The position numbers were made by a program, and so were the translations under genes. Below, piece after piece: positions 9,182-17,695 of a DNA stretch of 64,000 nucleotides (position 1 is the stretch's first letter; each line of letters begins with the position of its first letter). The notes beneath the pieces are model-generated. The model saw nothing but the letters and a program-made list of their open reading frames with translations. It was not told where the DNA came from and ran no database searches. The DNA lies in assembly GCA_009837185.1 (NCBI GenBank), contig VXUA01000014.1:1-64000 (forward strand), read 5' to 3'. The stretch is from Gammaproteobacteria bacterium (lineage in GTDB: Bacteria; Pseudomonadota; Gammaproteobacteria; Pseudomonadales; Azotimanducaceae).

Positions 9182-10228
9182 TTGAAACCCTCCGACCTAC
9201 TAAAGCTTCCCAAGAACCTGCGTAAATCGTACGGGGATTTGAACGTTTCAGACAGTGTGAAACGATATGAAAGCTGGCTAGAACGTCGCGAACAAGCCAA
9301 GACACAGGATGACAAGTACGATCACACTGAGACCGTTAGCGAATACTACGATCTGTTTACCGAATTGATGCAATTCGGTTGGAACGAATCCTTGCACTTC
9401 GCTCCTATTGCACCAGATGAGACGTTAGAAGAAGCCATTGTCCGTCATCAAAGACACATGATCAAGAAGTTAGAGCTTCGAGAAGGCATGAACGTCATTG
9501 ATGTAGGATGCGGGTTGGGAGGCCCATTGCGAAGAGTTGCAAAAGAATCAGGTGCAAGAGTACTTGGCATTAATAACAACGAGCAACAACTAGAAAAAGC
9601 CAAACTAAAGACAACTGAGGCAGGACTCGACCACTTAACCGAATATCGCGAATGCAATTTCATGGACATGAGCTCTATTGAAGCTGGTTCTTACGATGCG
9701 GGATACGCGATCGAATCAACTTGCTATGCCCCCGATAAAGAACGTGCTTATGCAGAGATTTTTCGAGTATTGAAACCCGGAGCGTTGTTTTGGGGTCAGG
9801 AGATGTGTCTAACGAACGTTTTTGAGCTCGAAGACGAGCAGCATTGCGCAATCAGAGACGAGATTAAGTTCACTCTCGCTTTGAGCGACATCTTCAAGTT
9901 TGATGAGGTGAACCGCGCATTGGAAACCGTTGGATTTGAGATAGTTGAAGCGGGCGATCAAGAAGTGGAGAATGGTTCTAGTGTGTCTTGGTATCAGCCC
10001 ATGGAGGGTCTCACCTCCTCTCTTCGTTCATGGCTCAGAGTTCCAGGCGGTCGATCCACACTTGCTGGTGGAGTTCGTCTGGCTGAGGTCGTTGGTATGT
10101 TTCCGAAAGACAGTTGGCGTGTCATTGAGCTACTTGACAGACAGGCCGATGCTTATGTCGCTGGTGGTAAGTCGAGCATTTACACGCCGCTGTACTGTTT
10201 CCTTGCGAGAAAGCCAGAGTCCCGATAG
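9182..10228 (+). CDS. sterol C-24 methyltransferase (ERG6/SMT family)
   Basis: A 348-residue SAM-dependent methyltransferase that transfers methyl to C-24 of the sterol side chain. The order of motifs is that of fungal and plant SMTs: YYDLFTELMQFGWNESLHF, then motif I VIDVGCGLGGPLRRVA, GINNNEQQ, YAIESTCYAPD and FRVLKPG. The C-terminal region has the sterol-MT domain pattern, including SSVSWYQPMEG and the ending YTPLYCFLARKP, which nearly matches plant SMT1. This full-length similarity distinguishes it from general small-molecule methyltransferases. The start is TTG without a clear ribosome site; a start further in would remove the conserved YYDL region. Very few bacteria carry this gene, so it suggests C-24-alkylated sterols, which were long treated as eukaryotic. 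Confidence 0.92.
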   Translation: MKPSDLLKLPKNLRKSYGDLNVSDSVKRYESWLERREQAKTQDDKYDHTETVSEYYDLFTELMQFGWNESLHFAPIAPDETLEEAIVRHQRHMIKKLELREGMNVIDVGCGLGGPLRRVAKESGARVLGINNNEQQLEKAKLKTTEAGLDHLTEYRECNFMDMSSIEAGSYDAGYAIESTCYAPDKERAYAEIFRVLKPGALFWGQEMCLTNVFELEDEQHCAIRDEIKFTLALSDIFKFDEVNRALETVGFEIVEAGDQEVENGSSVSWYQPMEGLTSSLRSWLRVPGGRSTLAGGVRLAEVVGMFPKDSWRVIELLDRQADAYVAGGKSSIYTPLYCFLARKPESR

Positions 10229-10292
10229 AACCGAAGGTTCTAACTATTCGCGACCTGCAACGCTCTGACTTCGTTGGGAACTCGTAAAGTTC

Positions 10293-12302
10293 TCAAATTT
10301 TCGGAATCGGATGCTTCACCTTAGCGACGCGAATCTTCATCTTCTTACTTGGCGACAAGTTGGACAAAGGATTGATTCTCATCTTGTAGTTTGCTGGAAC
10401 TAACTCCAGTTCAAAGTGATAGGCAAGAAAGAGCAGATTTATGATCGCTTGTAGTTCAAGGTAGCGGTGCCCCAAACAATGGTGCGTTCCCAGACCGTAA
10501 GGAACATAGACGCTAGGTTGGAGGTGTTCCTCTCGTCCTGGAAGGAACCTGTCAATATCGAATTCAAGTGGATTCTCAAAATATTCCTCCATATAGTGGG
10601 TACCAGTGTGTCCAATCATAACTAGAGTCCTCGGTTCTAGCTCAACTCCTGCGACGATGCATCGATTCATTACCGTCCGAAGTTGCACGGGAATCACAGG
10701 ATAGAGACGTTCTGATTCGAGAAAAACTCGCCGAGTTACATCGACCTTATCGCCATCAAAGTCTTTCCCATCTGGGATTCGACCATCTCCAAACAACGCT
10801 TCACCTTCTTCTGCGACTCTTGCGTAAACATCGGGATGTTTGATCATGTTGTACATCGCAAATGCCAACGCATTGCCCATGTACAGGCTAGCGACAAGAC
10901 CTGCCGCGAAAGGAAACGCGAGGTCAGTCTCCGGCATATACCCTGGATCTTGACGATGGAGTTCCATGTACGCGTCAGCAATATCAATTGGTTTTCCTTC
11001 ACGCAACGCGGGTGTGTGAGCGGACTTTATAGAGTTGAGGAGCTTCGGTACAAGTTTCTGCGCACGCTTCATTTTTGGAGTACCAAGCGTCCACTTGGGT
11101 AGTGCTTTTTGAACATGCACCGTCAATGCTCGATCCTTATATGCCAATAAGTCGTCAACATACGACGCACAATCGACACCGATGAACAGATTGGAAACCT
11201 GCACACTCATGTAATTGCAGAACTTTTCAGCAGCAACATGGGCTTGGTTGTTGTCCCAAGAAGGCAATGTCTCACGAATTAATTGACACAATTCAGGTAA
11301 TAGTTGAATCAATGCGTTGCGAGAGTAAGCAGCACGTAGACACTTCCTAAGACGATAGTGTTCCGCCCCGTCCATACCTGGCATGACGCGCGCAGCTCCA
11401 AACACTCCCGCAAAGTCTGTAATGTAGTCTCTTGTCCTAAGGTAGAGCCGGCCGTATTTATTGACCCAACGATTTACTTCTGGTCCAGTGAGCAATATCG
11501 CACGCGACTTTCCAAATTTCACTGGGGTCTGAATCACTGGACCGAATTTCTTATGCACGCCGCACAATCCTAAGGGAAGATTGCCTCTATGAAAGCCTTT
11601 CTCGCGTAAGAGATCGCGCCATTTAACTTTAGGAATGGCCGCCATTCCTATTTTTGCTCGAGGACGGGGAAGAAGTGTAGTCTGTTGTATGGATTTAGCG
11701 ATGGATTGACCAATCAAATCTGCATCCGCAAGAAGTTCGATCCGCTCCAATTTCTCTTCATAGTCTTCTTCAGTGAGTAGCAACTTCAAAAATTGGCAGC
11801 TGTGCAACAACGAAATCAAAAGAACATCTCGAGGAGTCGGAATTTCGTCGTTCAGGATAACATTCAAGATTCTCGACTTTGCTTCTTGGAGACTCGCCCC
11901 TTCCTCGCTCTCATAAGAACGACTACTTGCTACCGAACTGGAAAGCTCCCAAAAACCACCGATTTCATACTGCAGAATGTCGTTCTCGACTAATCGTTCG
12001 AGCAGCTCTTCGACGACTCTTTCCGTTCTGCGTGTGTTTTTCTCGATCCAGTATTGAGTGTTGAATACTCGCTCTTCGGCCGCGATTTCACTTAACGTTT
12101 CGTCAAGAATTGAGTCGCCTGTCGGCGAACCGTCGATTAATTGCAGTTTTTCTAAATCGGTATCAATGCGGTAGGCCAAGGCTAAATCAGCGATCACTGA
12201 GCCCGCAACTACGCAAGCAAAATCCCAGCTATCGGAAAGCTCGATAAATCCACTCTGTTCATCGAGCACCAACAGCATAAGTTCTTCTGTCAGTCTGATA
12301 AT
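10293..12302 (-). CDS. GPP34 (GOLPH3-like) domain fused to a divergent cytochrome P450
   Basis: The N-terminal 200 residues are a GPP34 domain: LTEELMLLVLDEQSG, a central FACVVAGSVIADLAL helix, GSPTGDSILDE and a following VVEELLERLVENDIL. In GOLPH3 this fold binds phosphoinositides and membranes. The C-terminal 400 residues are a P450 with ExxR (ESERLYP) and the haem motif YGLGTHHCLG, where Tyr replaces the usual Phe. The I-helix reads AAGLVASLYM and lacks the acid-threonine pair used for oxygen activation. I place the start at ATT 12302, five bases after AAGGAGG, because the GPP34 core begins there. A GTG at 12479 would add 59 poorly structured residues. It converges on the sterol methyltransferase, so a sterol or side-chain substrate is plausible but unproven. 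Confidence 0.82.
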   Translation of the reverse strand: MIRLTEELMLLVLDEQSGFIELSDSWDFACVVAGSVIADLALAYRIDTDLEKLQLIDGSPTGDSILDETLSEIAAEERVFNTQYWIEKNTRRTERVVEELLERLVENDILQYEIGGFWELSSSVASSRSYESEEGASLQEAKSRILNVILNDEIPTPRDVLLISLLHSCQFLKLLLTEEDYEEKLERIELLADADLIGQSIAKSIQQTTLLPRPRAKIGMAAIPKVKWRDLLREKGFHRGNLPLGLCGVHKKFGPVIQTPVKFGKSRAILLTGPEVNRWVNKYGRLYLRTRDYITDFAGVFGAARVMPGMDGAEHYRLRKCLRAAYSRNALIQLLPELCQLIRETLPSWDNNQAHVAAEKFCNYMSVQVSNLFIGVDCASYVDDLLAYKDRALTVHVQKALPKWTLGTPKMKRAQKLVPKLLNSIKSAHTPALREGKPIDIADAYMELHRQDPGYMPETDLAFPFAAGLVASLYMGNALAFAMYNMIKHPDVYARVAEEGEALFGDGRIPDGKDFDGDKVDVTRRVFLESERLYPVIPVQLRTVMNRCIVAGVELEPRTLVMIGHTGTHYMEEYFENPLEFDIDRFLPGREEHLQPSVYVPYGLGTHHCLGHRYLELQAIINLLFLAYHFELELVPANYKMRINPLSNLSPSKKMKIRVAKVKHPIPKI

Positions 12303-12667
12303 GTCTGCCTCCTTGCAATCTCGTTGGAATCGACTAAACCGAACAAGATGCCAAAACGGGTTAACTGCGGAATTTTGAACCCAAACTCCATAATCACCTT
12401 GCAAATTCAGTGCTTTGCACTGAACAATTTTATTGTATGTACTTCTTGGATCTGTTTTGAAACAGTGGGATTGGCACACCCGGGAGAAAGGAAGTGTTTC
12501 TCGACATCTTTACTTGCCCTAGATATCGGTGAGACAGGTCTGCGATTTGTCGGACTACTTCAAGTTTGATCGTCATTTGCATCACAACCTGGTACTGAAA
12601 CCAAAGCAGGTTTCGGGAATGGTGGTACCGCTTCGGCAATGTGGGCGATTTACTCCATGGGATTCCG

Positions 12668-12790
12668 TCAATTCTGCAACGTCTGATCAGCTAGACCAAA
12701 TATCTGCGCCACCGACGTGATCGAACGCCCTGATTTCACTAACGCGACAATCTGTTCTCGATACTCCAAAGAGTAGTGTTTTCTTGCCAT
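12668..12790 (-). pseudogene. IS3-family transposase OrfA remnant
   Basis: Forty codons from ATG 12790 give MARKHYSLEYREQIVALV, a Ser-Val-Ala helix-turn-helix, then DQTLQN and a stop. IS3-type OrfA proteins continue ...TLRNW at this point, so the TGA may be a mutated Trp codon. No further OrfA or OrfB similarity follows. An IS3-like terminal repeat lies just upstream at 12820-12848. The fragment shows that an IS once inserted beside the sterol locus. Confidence 0.72.
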
Positions 12791-12819
12791 AATATGGACT
12801 CCTCAACATTTTCTAATTG

Positions 12820-12848
12820 TAGGTGTCCATCAAACTGAGGCAGCTTCA
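12820..12848 (-). repeat. IS3-family left terminal inverted repeat
   Basis: Read on the minus strand it begins TGAAGCTGCCTCAGTTTGAT and continues GGACACCTA, the TGA...CTG...TGGACACC pattern of IS3-family ends, about 30 bp before the OrfA start. I did not find a matching right end in the window. Confidence 0.55.
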
Positions 12849-13090
12849 CCCTAGTCCATTCTTTCCATTCAATGGAGTAGCATGCAGAACAAATACAAAA
12901 ACGACAAATAGAAAGAGCACGCTAAACATAGTGATCGCGCATTAAAACCTAAGAAAGAATAGCACCCTATTTATGCTCATCCGGCACCCGTGCGAGTAGC
13001 AAGAGCGGTACTACGATCCCGACAGAGTGAGTCCTAATAGGTTCATTTTTACTCTCGCTTTCAACCCTAACGTTTAATTCCAAGAAATTC

Positions 13091-13711
13091 TCAATACATC
13101 TGTTCAGAGCTTTTAAAACTGTGTCCCTCAGGGAGTAAGTAACGTTTTGGTTCCGCACACTCGACATCGGAGTATGTCTCACTCGTACGTTGAGTGAGTC
13201 TACCAACGAAAATTACCGATCCTGAAACTTCAAGACTTGACTCACTAACTCCGACGCATCCGCAGTCCTCAATGAACTCAAAGTCACATGTAATTCGAAT
13301 AGTGTCGACCCGGTAGAGGGGCCACTTGCGTATCGGTCTTTCAAGGTAAAACGACGCGTGTTTGAGGGTTCGATTGTCTCTGTCAATGGTGAGTTCCATT
13401 GCCCAGCGAATGTTCTTTTGAGCGCACCAAGCATCTAGGATTTCTTGCGGAGTATTCTTCAGACTGAGCTCCGTTTTCCAACGAAAGCGGAACGTGATAT
13501 CAGTCTTGTTCTGAGCAGATACGCTACCTCTTTTGAATGCAAATGGGAGCATGTCTGCAATGTAAAAAGGAGTCTTTGCCTCGGCAACATTGGTCTTACA
13601 TCCAGTATCCAAATTTTCAACGTATCCATTCTCGACCACTGCAAATTTAAACTTGCATTCCTCCAATTCTGAACCGGTCTGTTCGGTAACTTCGGTTCTT
13701 CCGAAAGACAC
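13091..13711 (-). CDS. hypothetical protein
   Basis: A 206-residue frame of unknown function. It has no signal peptide or membrane segment. The middle (90-160) alternates hydrophobic and polar residues in a beta-rich pattern (RWAMELTIDRD, FYLERPIRKW), which looks like a real folded protein. The GTG start at 13711 coincides exactly with the border of an IS30 remnant, so the native N-terminus may have been lost or altered by that insertion. It stands alone between IS debris. It could be a remnant or a spurious frame. Confidence 0.4.
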   Translation of the reverse strand: MSFGRTEVTEQTGSELEECKFKFAVVENGYVENLDTGCKTNVAEAKTPFYIADMLPFAFKRGSVSAQNKTDITFRFRWKTELSLKNTPQEILDAWCAQKNIRWAMELTIDRDNRTLKHASFYLERPIRKWPLYRVDTIRITCDFEFIEDCGCVGVSESSLEVSGSVIFVGRLTQRTSETYSDVECAEPKRYLLPEGHSFKSSEQMY

Positions 13712-13851
13712 AATCGTTCCGACAACTGACTCAAGAAGCCCTCGAACAGGAAGCGCAAGAACTCAATCACATGCCACGAAAGTGCCTAGGCTTCCGAACT
13801 CCTCAAGAAGTCTTCGATGCGATCCGCTCGCAAGCACCACCGAAAAAGTAA
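13711..13851 (+). pseudogene. IS30-family transposase C-terminal remnant
   Basis: Forty-six codons read LTQEALEQEAQELNHMPRKC followed by LGFRTPQEVF, then a stop. This is the characteristic C-terminus of IS30 transposases (LNxRPRKxLGxxTPxEVF). The DDE catalytic core upstream is missing, so only the 3' end of the element survives. Confidence 0.75.
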
Positions 13852-14299
13852 ACGAACACGAAACCCAATCTCCCTAAGCTCGTCGTCAACATCGACCTCG
13901 ACACCATACCACGCGTCTAAACACGCTATCTTCAAGGCCACACCTCGACCTTCTTGCTCCGATCTGCAAGAAATCCTAAAATTACCACTATGTTGTCGAG
14001 TACCCCAAAAAAACAGTACCTATTACTGTACTAGATTCGTTACTCAAAATGCAACGCCGATCACAAAAAGTGCACTTCATAATGGAATCTAGGTCTCGAC
14101 GAACCATTGAAAAACCAAGATCGACAACACTAAGAGTTACAACATATTCGTCAAGGTCGGATTGAGTAAACGATGAGCGAATGGAGTGTAAATATGTTAG
14201 CATCGATGTTGTAAATACCTAGTGGGAGTGGAATCGAGTACAACTAGCCAAGACCCGACTCCACGATTACGGGAGACTAACCCCAACCACGTTTTGTTG
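13852..14299. other. gene-free stretch within the IS debris
   Basis: No coding frame with recognisable similarity, no RNA gene and no clear repeat were found here. Short frames on both strands are full of low-complexity Ser/Thr runs. Confidence 0.4.
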
Positions 14300-14473
14300 C
14301 TAACTCAAAAGTGAGAACGGATCTGATGTCATTACAACGTTTTGCAGATCCGTAATTACAGGATAGGAGATCCCGGCTTCGCGGGCTAACTCTCCTGCCG
14401 CGGCTTCTTTACGAAGGAGCCGCAAGACGAGCTCGCCTCGCTCCGTTGTACTCAGTACAATTCGCTTGCTCAT
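14300..14473 (-). pseudogene. transposase-type helix-turn-helix fragment (IS3 OrfA-like)
   Basis: The 57-codon frame has STTERGELVLRLLRKE followed by LAREAGIS, the N-terminal HTH of IS3-type OrfA proteins (usually ...LAREHGVSEATLYRWRDEF). Similarity breaks off after GISY, and the frame ends 20 codons later. It is most likely a truncated transposase start. A small unrelated HTH protein is the alternative. Confidence 0.5.
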
Positions 14474-14482
14474 AGTTTTCAC

Positions 14483-14936
14483 CCCTCGATGATTCTATAG
14501 TAAATATGGTGTTATTTATTCCCATATTTAGCGAGCAAGACACAGTTTCTATAGTTTCTCCGCTCGAAATTTGTGCCATTTTGGAGATGAGCAAAGATGC
14601 TACAAACTGCTCGCTAAGCGGTAACACCCAGTTTTTCACGCCATATTTGTTACAAGTTAAGAAAAGACGGACAAATCCGAATCGCTTCGACTGTAGGCAG
14701 CAGTTTGCTTGCATAAGAGTACTCTCTTTTATGACATGTACGCGGGTGTGGCACTGACGCGTCGCTCCTAGTTAGAACACAGCACAGACGTATTTCGTAA
14801 GTTCACGAATAACGTTACCTGTCAGCAATAGAACCTGTGAACGCGCGAACGACCGACTCGAACAAACTTATAGTTCACACGATTGTCATATAAACTACAA
14901 TGCTGTAACTGAATTGCTAAGGTAGAATCTTTCAAA
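14483..14936. other. region upstream of the cus operon
   Basis: 454 bp without a credible gene. It should contain the promoter of the efflux operon. I could not identify a metal-responsive operator such as a CueR/CusR-type inverted repeat with confidence. Confidence 0.4.
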
Positions 14937-16226
14937 TTGCTGTTCTCCCATAACTCTTTGCTTCGCACAATAGCAATCACTACGGTTGTCCTCGCATGCT
15001 TGCAACTGGGATCTTCGCCTTCGATTTTGGTGCCTTCAGAATTATCTCTCGAGGAAGCTGAACAGTTAGCACTTGCTCGCGACCCAGATATCCAAGCCTT
15101 TCTCTCTCGAGCGGAAGCTTTCGAACATTTAGCCGCCTCGGTGACCGAGCTGCCAGACGTACAGGTTCGAGCAGGACTAATGAACTACCCGTTAGAACAT
15201 GGTAATTTTCGAACTGAAGGAATGACCCACTCGGTCATCGGCGTTAGACAGTCCATTCCACCACGTGGTCTTCGACCTGCACTATTCGATAAAAACGAAT
15301 ATTTAGCCCAAGAACAAGATTACTTGGGTGTGAATCACGCCCTCGAAATAACCCACAAGGTTCGACATGCGTGGTTAGACGCAAGTTACCATGAACGTAG
15401 ATTGGAACTGATCCTCAAATCACAGGGGTTGTTTGGTGACTTATTGCATTTAGCTCGAACACTGTACTCCACAGGAGACGGCAATCAAAGCGACATCCTA
15501 CAGATTGAACTCGAGCAATTCAAAATTGAAGACCGCATTCTCATAGCCGAGCAAGAACGAGACCACGCGTATATTTCTCTTAGGGAGTACGTTGGTGAAG
15601 ACCGTTTCGTCAAAGTGTCAACCACGTTGCCTAATTGGAAATCAGTTCCAAGTTTAGCTGAACTACGTCCTGCGCTCGCTGAACACCCAAAAATGATTGC
15701 ACTCACTGCCCAAGCTGATGCCACTGCCGCGCAACGTCGGGTGGAGGAATCTGGACTCAATCGTAAATGGATGATTGATCTCAGCTACGCGTATCGGGAC
15801 GGTGGGTTGTTGTCGAGTGAGTCTCGGTCCGATCTTATCTCTGCATCGATCTCCTTCAATCTCCCAATATGGGGACAGCAAAAGTATCGACAAAAAGTCG
15901 TGCAAGTATCGAAGATGCACAGTGCAATCTTGCTCAAACAACAAAGTACTCTTCGAGAACTTGAGACCAAGCTAGAATCGGCACTAGAGCACTGGACTAC
16001 GCTAACTTCGAGAGTCACTCTCTACGAAGAACAAATCTTGCCTAAAACGGAAGAACTCGTTACCGTTAATCTTGAATCTTACGAGAATCAAGCCAACAAT
16101 CTCTCCGATGTGGTGCAGAGCCACATAAGCCAAATTGACGCTGAACTGAAACATTTGGAGTTAACCATTAGTCGACTGAAGGCTTGGGCGGACATCGACA
16201 AGCTAGTACGTCTGGAGAACCTATGA
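14937..16226 (+). CDS. outer-membrane efflux protein, CusC/TolC type
   Basis: A 429-residue outer-membrane channel of the TolC family, the exit duct of the tripartite pump encoded with the next two genes. An N-terminal hydrophobic signal segment (about 8-25) precedes LSLEEAEQLALARDPDI, the typical first TolC repeat. Long amphipathic coiled-coil regions follow, with the second OEP repeat from LAELRPALAEHPKM. The start is TTG; a weak GGTAG lies 11 bases upstream. The stop overlaps the adaptor's ATG (ATGA), so translation is coupled. Cus-type channels of this group are shorter and more divergent than E. coli CusC. Confidence 0.85.
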   Translation: MLFSHNSLLRTIAITTVVLACLQLGSSPSILVPSELSLEEAEQLALARDPDIQAFLSRAEAFEHLAASVTELPDVQVRAGLMNYPLEHGNFRTEGMTHSVIGVRQSIPPRGLRPALFDKNEYLAQEQDYLGVNHALEITHKVRHAWLDASYHERRLELILKSQGLFGDLLHLARTLYSTGDGNQSDILQIELEQFKIEDRILIAEQERDHAYISLREYVGEDRFVKVSTTLPNWKSVPSLAELRPALAEHPKMIALTAQADATAAQRRVEESGLNRKWMIDLSYAYRDGGLLSSESRSDLISASISFNLPIWGQQKYRQKVVQVSKMHSAILLKQQSTLRELETKLESALEHWTTLTSRVTLYEEQILPKTEELVTVNLESYENQANNLSDVVQSHISQIDAELKHLELTISRLKAWADIDKLVRLENL

Positions 16227-17689
16227 AACGCACTTTTTTGATAATCGCACTGCTTGTAGTTGGCGTCGGGATTGGTTTCGCCGCTGCTTGGGTGTTGAAC
16301 AGTATGCAAGGCTCTGAAGGAACTGCCGAGAAATCCGATGAGAAAGAAATTCTGTATTGGGTCGCGCCCATGGATCCAAACTACCGACGTGATGGACCCG
16401 GTAAGTCTCCAATGGGAATGGATTTAGTGCCCGTATATGCAGGTGGTGAAGACCTATCCGAAGACGAGGTTCAAATCAATCCTCTCGTCGAGCAAAACAT
16501 GGGGATTCGAACCTCCGCCGTCAAGAAAGGAAAACTGGATCGAAAAATTCAGGCGGTGGGCTACGTCGAATACGACGAGAATGCCTTGCACCACATCCAT
16601 ACACGAGTCGAAGGATGGATCGAAAAACTGAGTGTCAAAGATACAGGAGATCCGGTTGAAGAAGGTCAAGTACTGTTTGAGATATATTCTCCAGAACTAG
16701 TCAATGCACAAGAAGAATATCTCTTAGCGAAGTCAAATAACAATCAAGACATGCTGGAGGCTGCTGCTGGTCGCTTAGAAGCACTCGGTCTTTCCTCCGA
16801 ACAGATACAAGAACTTAACGAATCGGAGAAGACTAGCCAACGGGTGCGCGTCTTCGCAAAATCAGACGGCGTGGTCGGGATGTTAGGCATTCGCGAAGGC
16901 GAACACGTGACTCCCGCTACCCACACAATGTCGATTGCCGAACTAGACAAGGTGTGGATTGTTGCAGAAATTTTGGAACGACAATCGAGCTATGTGGAGG
17001 TTGGGCAGAAGGTAGAGTTTGAGCTGGAAGCAAATCCTGGTCGAACCTATAAGGGGTCCGTCGACTACATCTATCCCGAACTTGATCCCACTACGCGAAG
17101 CTTGCAGGTTCGCATTATGTTCGATACCAACAATGAGGTATTACGGCCCAATATGTTCGCTAGAGTGACCATTCTGGTCGAGGGATCTGAATCGGTTCTT
17201 CACATACCATCCGAAGCAGTCATTCGAGGTGGTTTAACCGACAGGGTTGTGCTAGCTGCTGAAAGTAGTATCTATCGCTCCGTACCAGTAGTTGTAGGTA
17301 TGGAAGTCGATGCACGAGTTCACATACTGGACGGGCTAAAAGAAGGCGACTCTATAGTTACCTCCGGACAATTTCTTATTGACTCAGAGTCCAATATCGA
17401 AGTCGCGATCGCACGATATGAAGAAGAGAAAAAAGAAGCTGAGAAGCCAATCAACGTTACAGTCAGCGCTACAGTACGCGACTTCGACCACGAAGGCCAA
17501 CGTCTCCGCATCAAACATGGGAGAATTCCGGAATGGGGTTGGAAGTCCATGACGATGTTCTTAGACGTTGCAGAAGAATCACTATTTGATGGTTTGGAGA
17601 AAGGCCAGGAAGTCATTCTGGATCTCGAGCGGAAACCCGGTGAACGCGCCAAAATCATAGGTGTCCAACAAGTTTCCGAAGAACAGTAA
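16223..17689 (+). CDS. cusB: heavy-metal efflux RND periplasmic adaptor with CusF-like C-terminus (CusB)
   Basis: The membrane-fusion subunit of a Cus-type pump. From the ATG at 16223 there is an N-terminal membrane anchor (FLIIALLVVGVGIGFAAAWV). Next comes a heavy-metal-binding segment of the YWVAPMDPNYRRDGPG / SPMGMDLVP type, which lacks the Cys of the YTCPMHP version. HlyD-like lipoyl and barrel domains follow. The last 80 residues are a CusF-like metallochaperone domain with the copper/silver-binding pattern KHGRIPEWGW-KSMTM (His, Trp and two Met conserved). A fused CusF is known from SilB-type adaptors. Substrate is probably Cu(I)/Ag(I). Confidence 0.9.
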   Translation: MKRTFLIIALLVVGVGIGFAAAWVLNSMQGSEGTAEKSDEKEILYWVAPMDPNYRRDGPGKSPMGMDLVPVYAGGEDLSEDEVQINPLVEQNMGIRTSAVKKGKLDRKIQAVGYVEYDENALHHIHTRVEGWIEKLSVKDTGDPVEEGQVLFEIYSPELVNAQEEYLLAKSNNNQDMLEAAAGRLEALGLSSEQIQELNESEKTSQRVRVFAKSDGVVGMLGIREGEHVTPATHTMSIAELDKVWIVAEILERQSSYVEVGQKVEFELEANPGRTYKGSVDYIYPELDPTTRSLQVRIMFDTNNEVLRPNMFARVTILVEGSESVLHIPSEAVIRGGLTDRVVLAAESSIYRSVPVVVGMEVDARVHILDGLKEGDSIVTSGQFLIDSESNIEVAIARYEEEKKEAEKPINVTVSATVRDFDHEGQRLRIKHGRIPEWGWKSMTMFLDVAEESLFDGLEKGQEVILDLERKPGERAKIIGVQQVSEEQ

Positions 17690-17695
17690 ATCTCC

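Noticed and set aside
13590-14092. Plus-strand frames after the hypothetical gene
   Set aside because: Low-complexity Ser/Thr/Pro products; the only real signal there is the IS30 C-terminus in a different frame.
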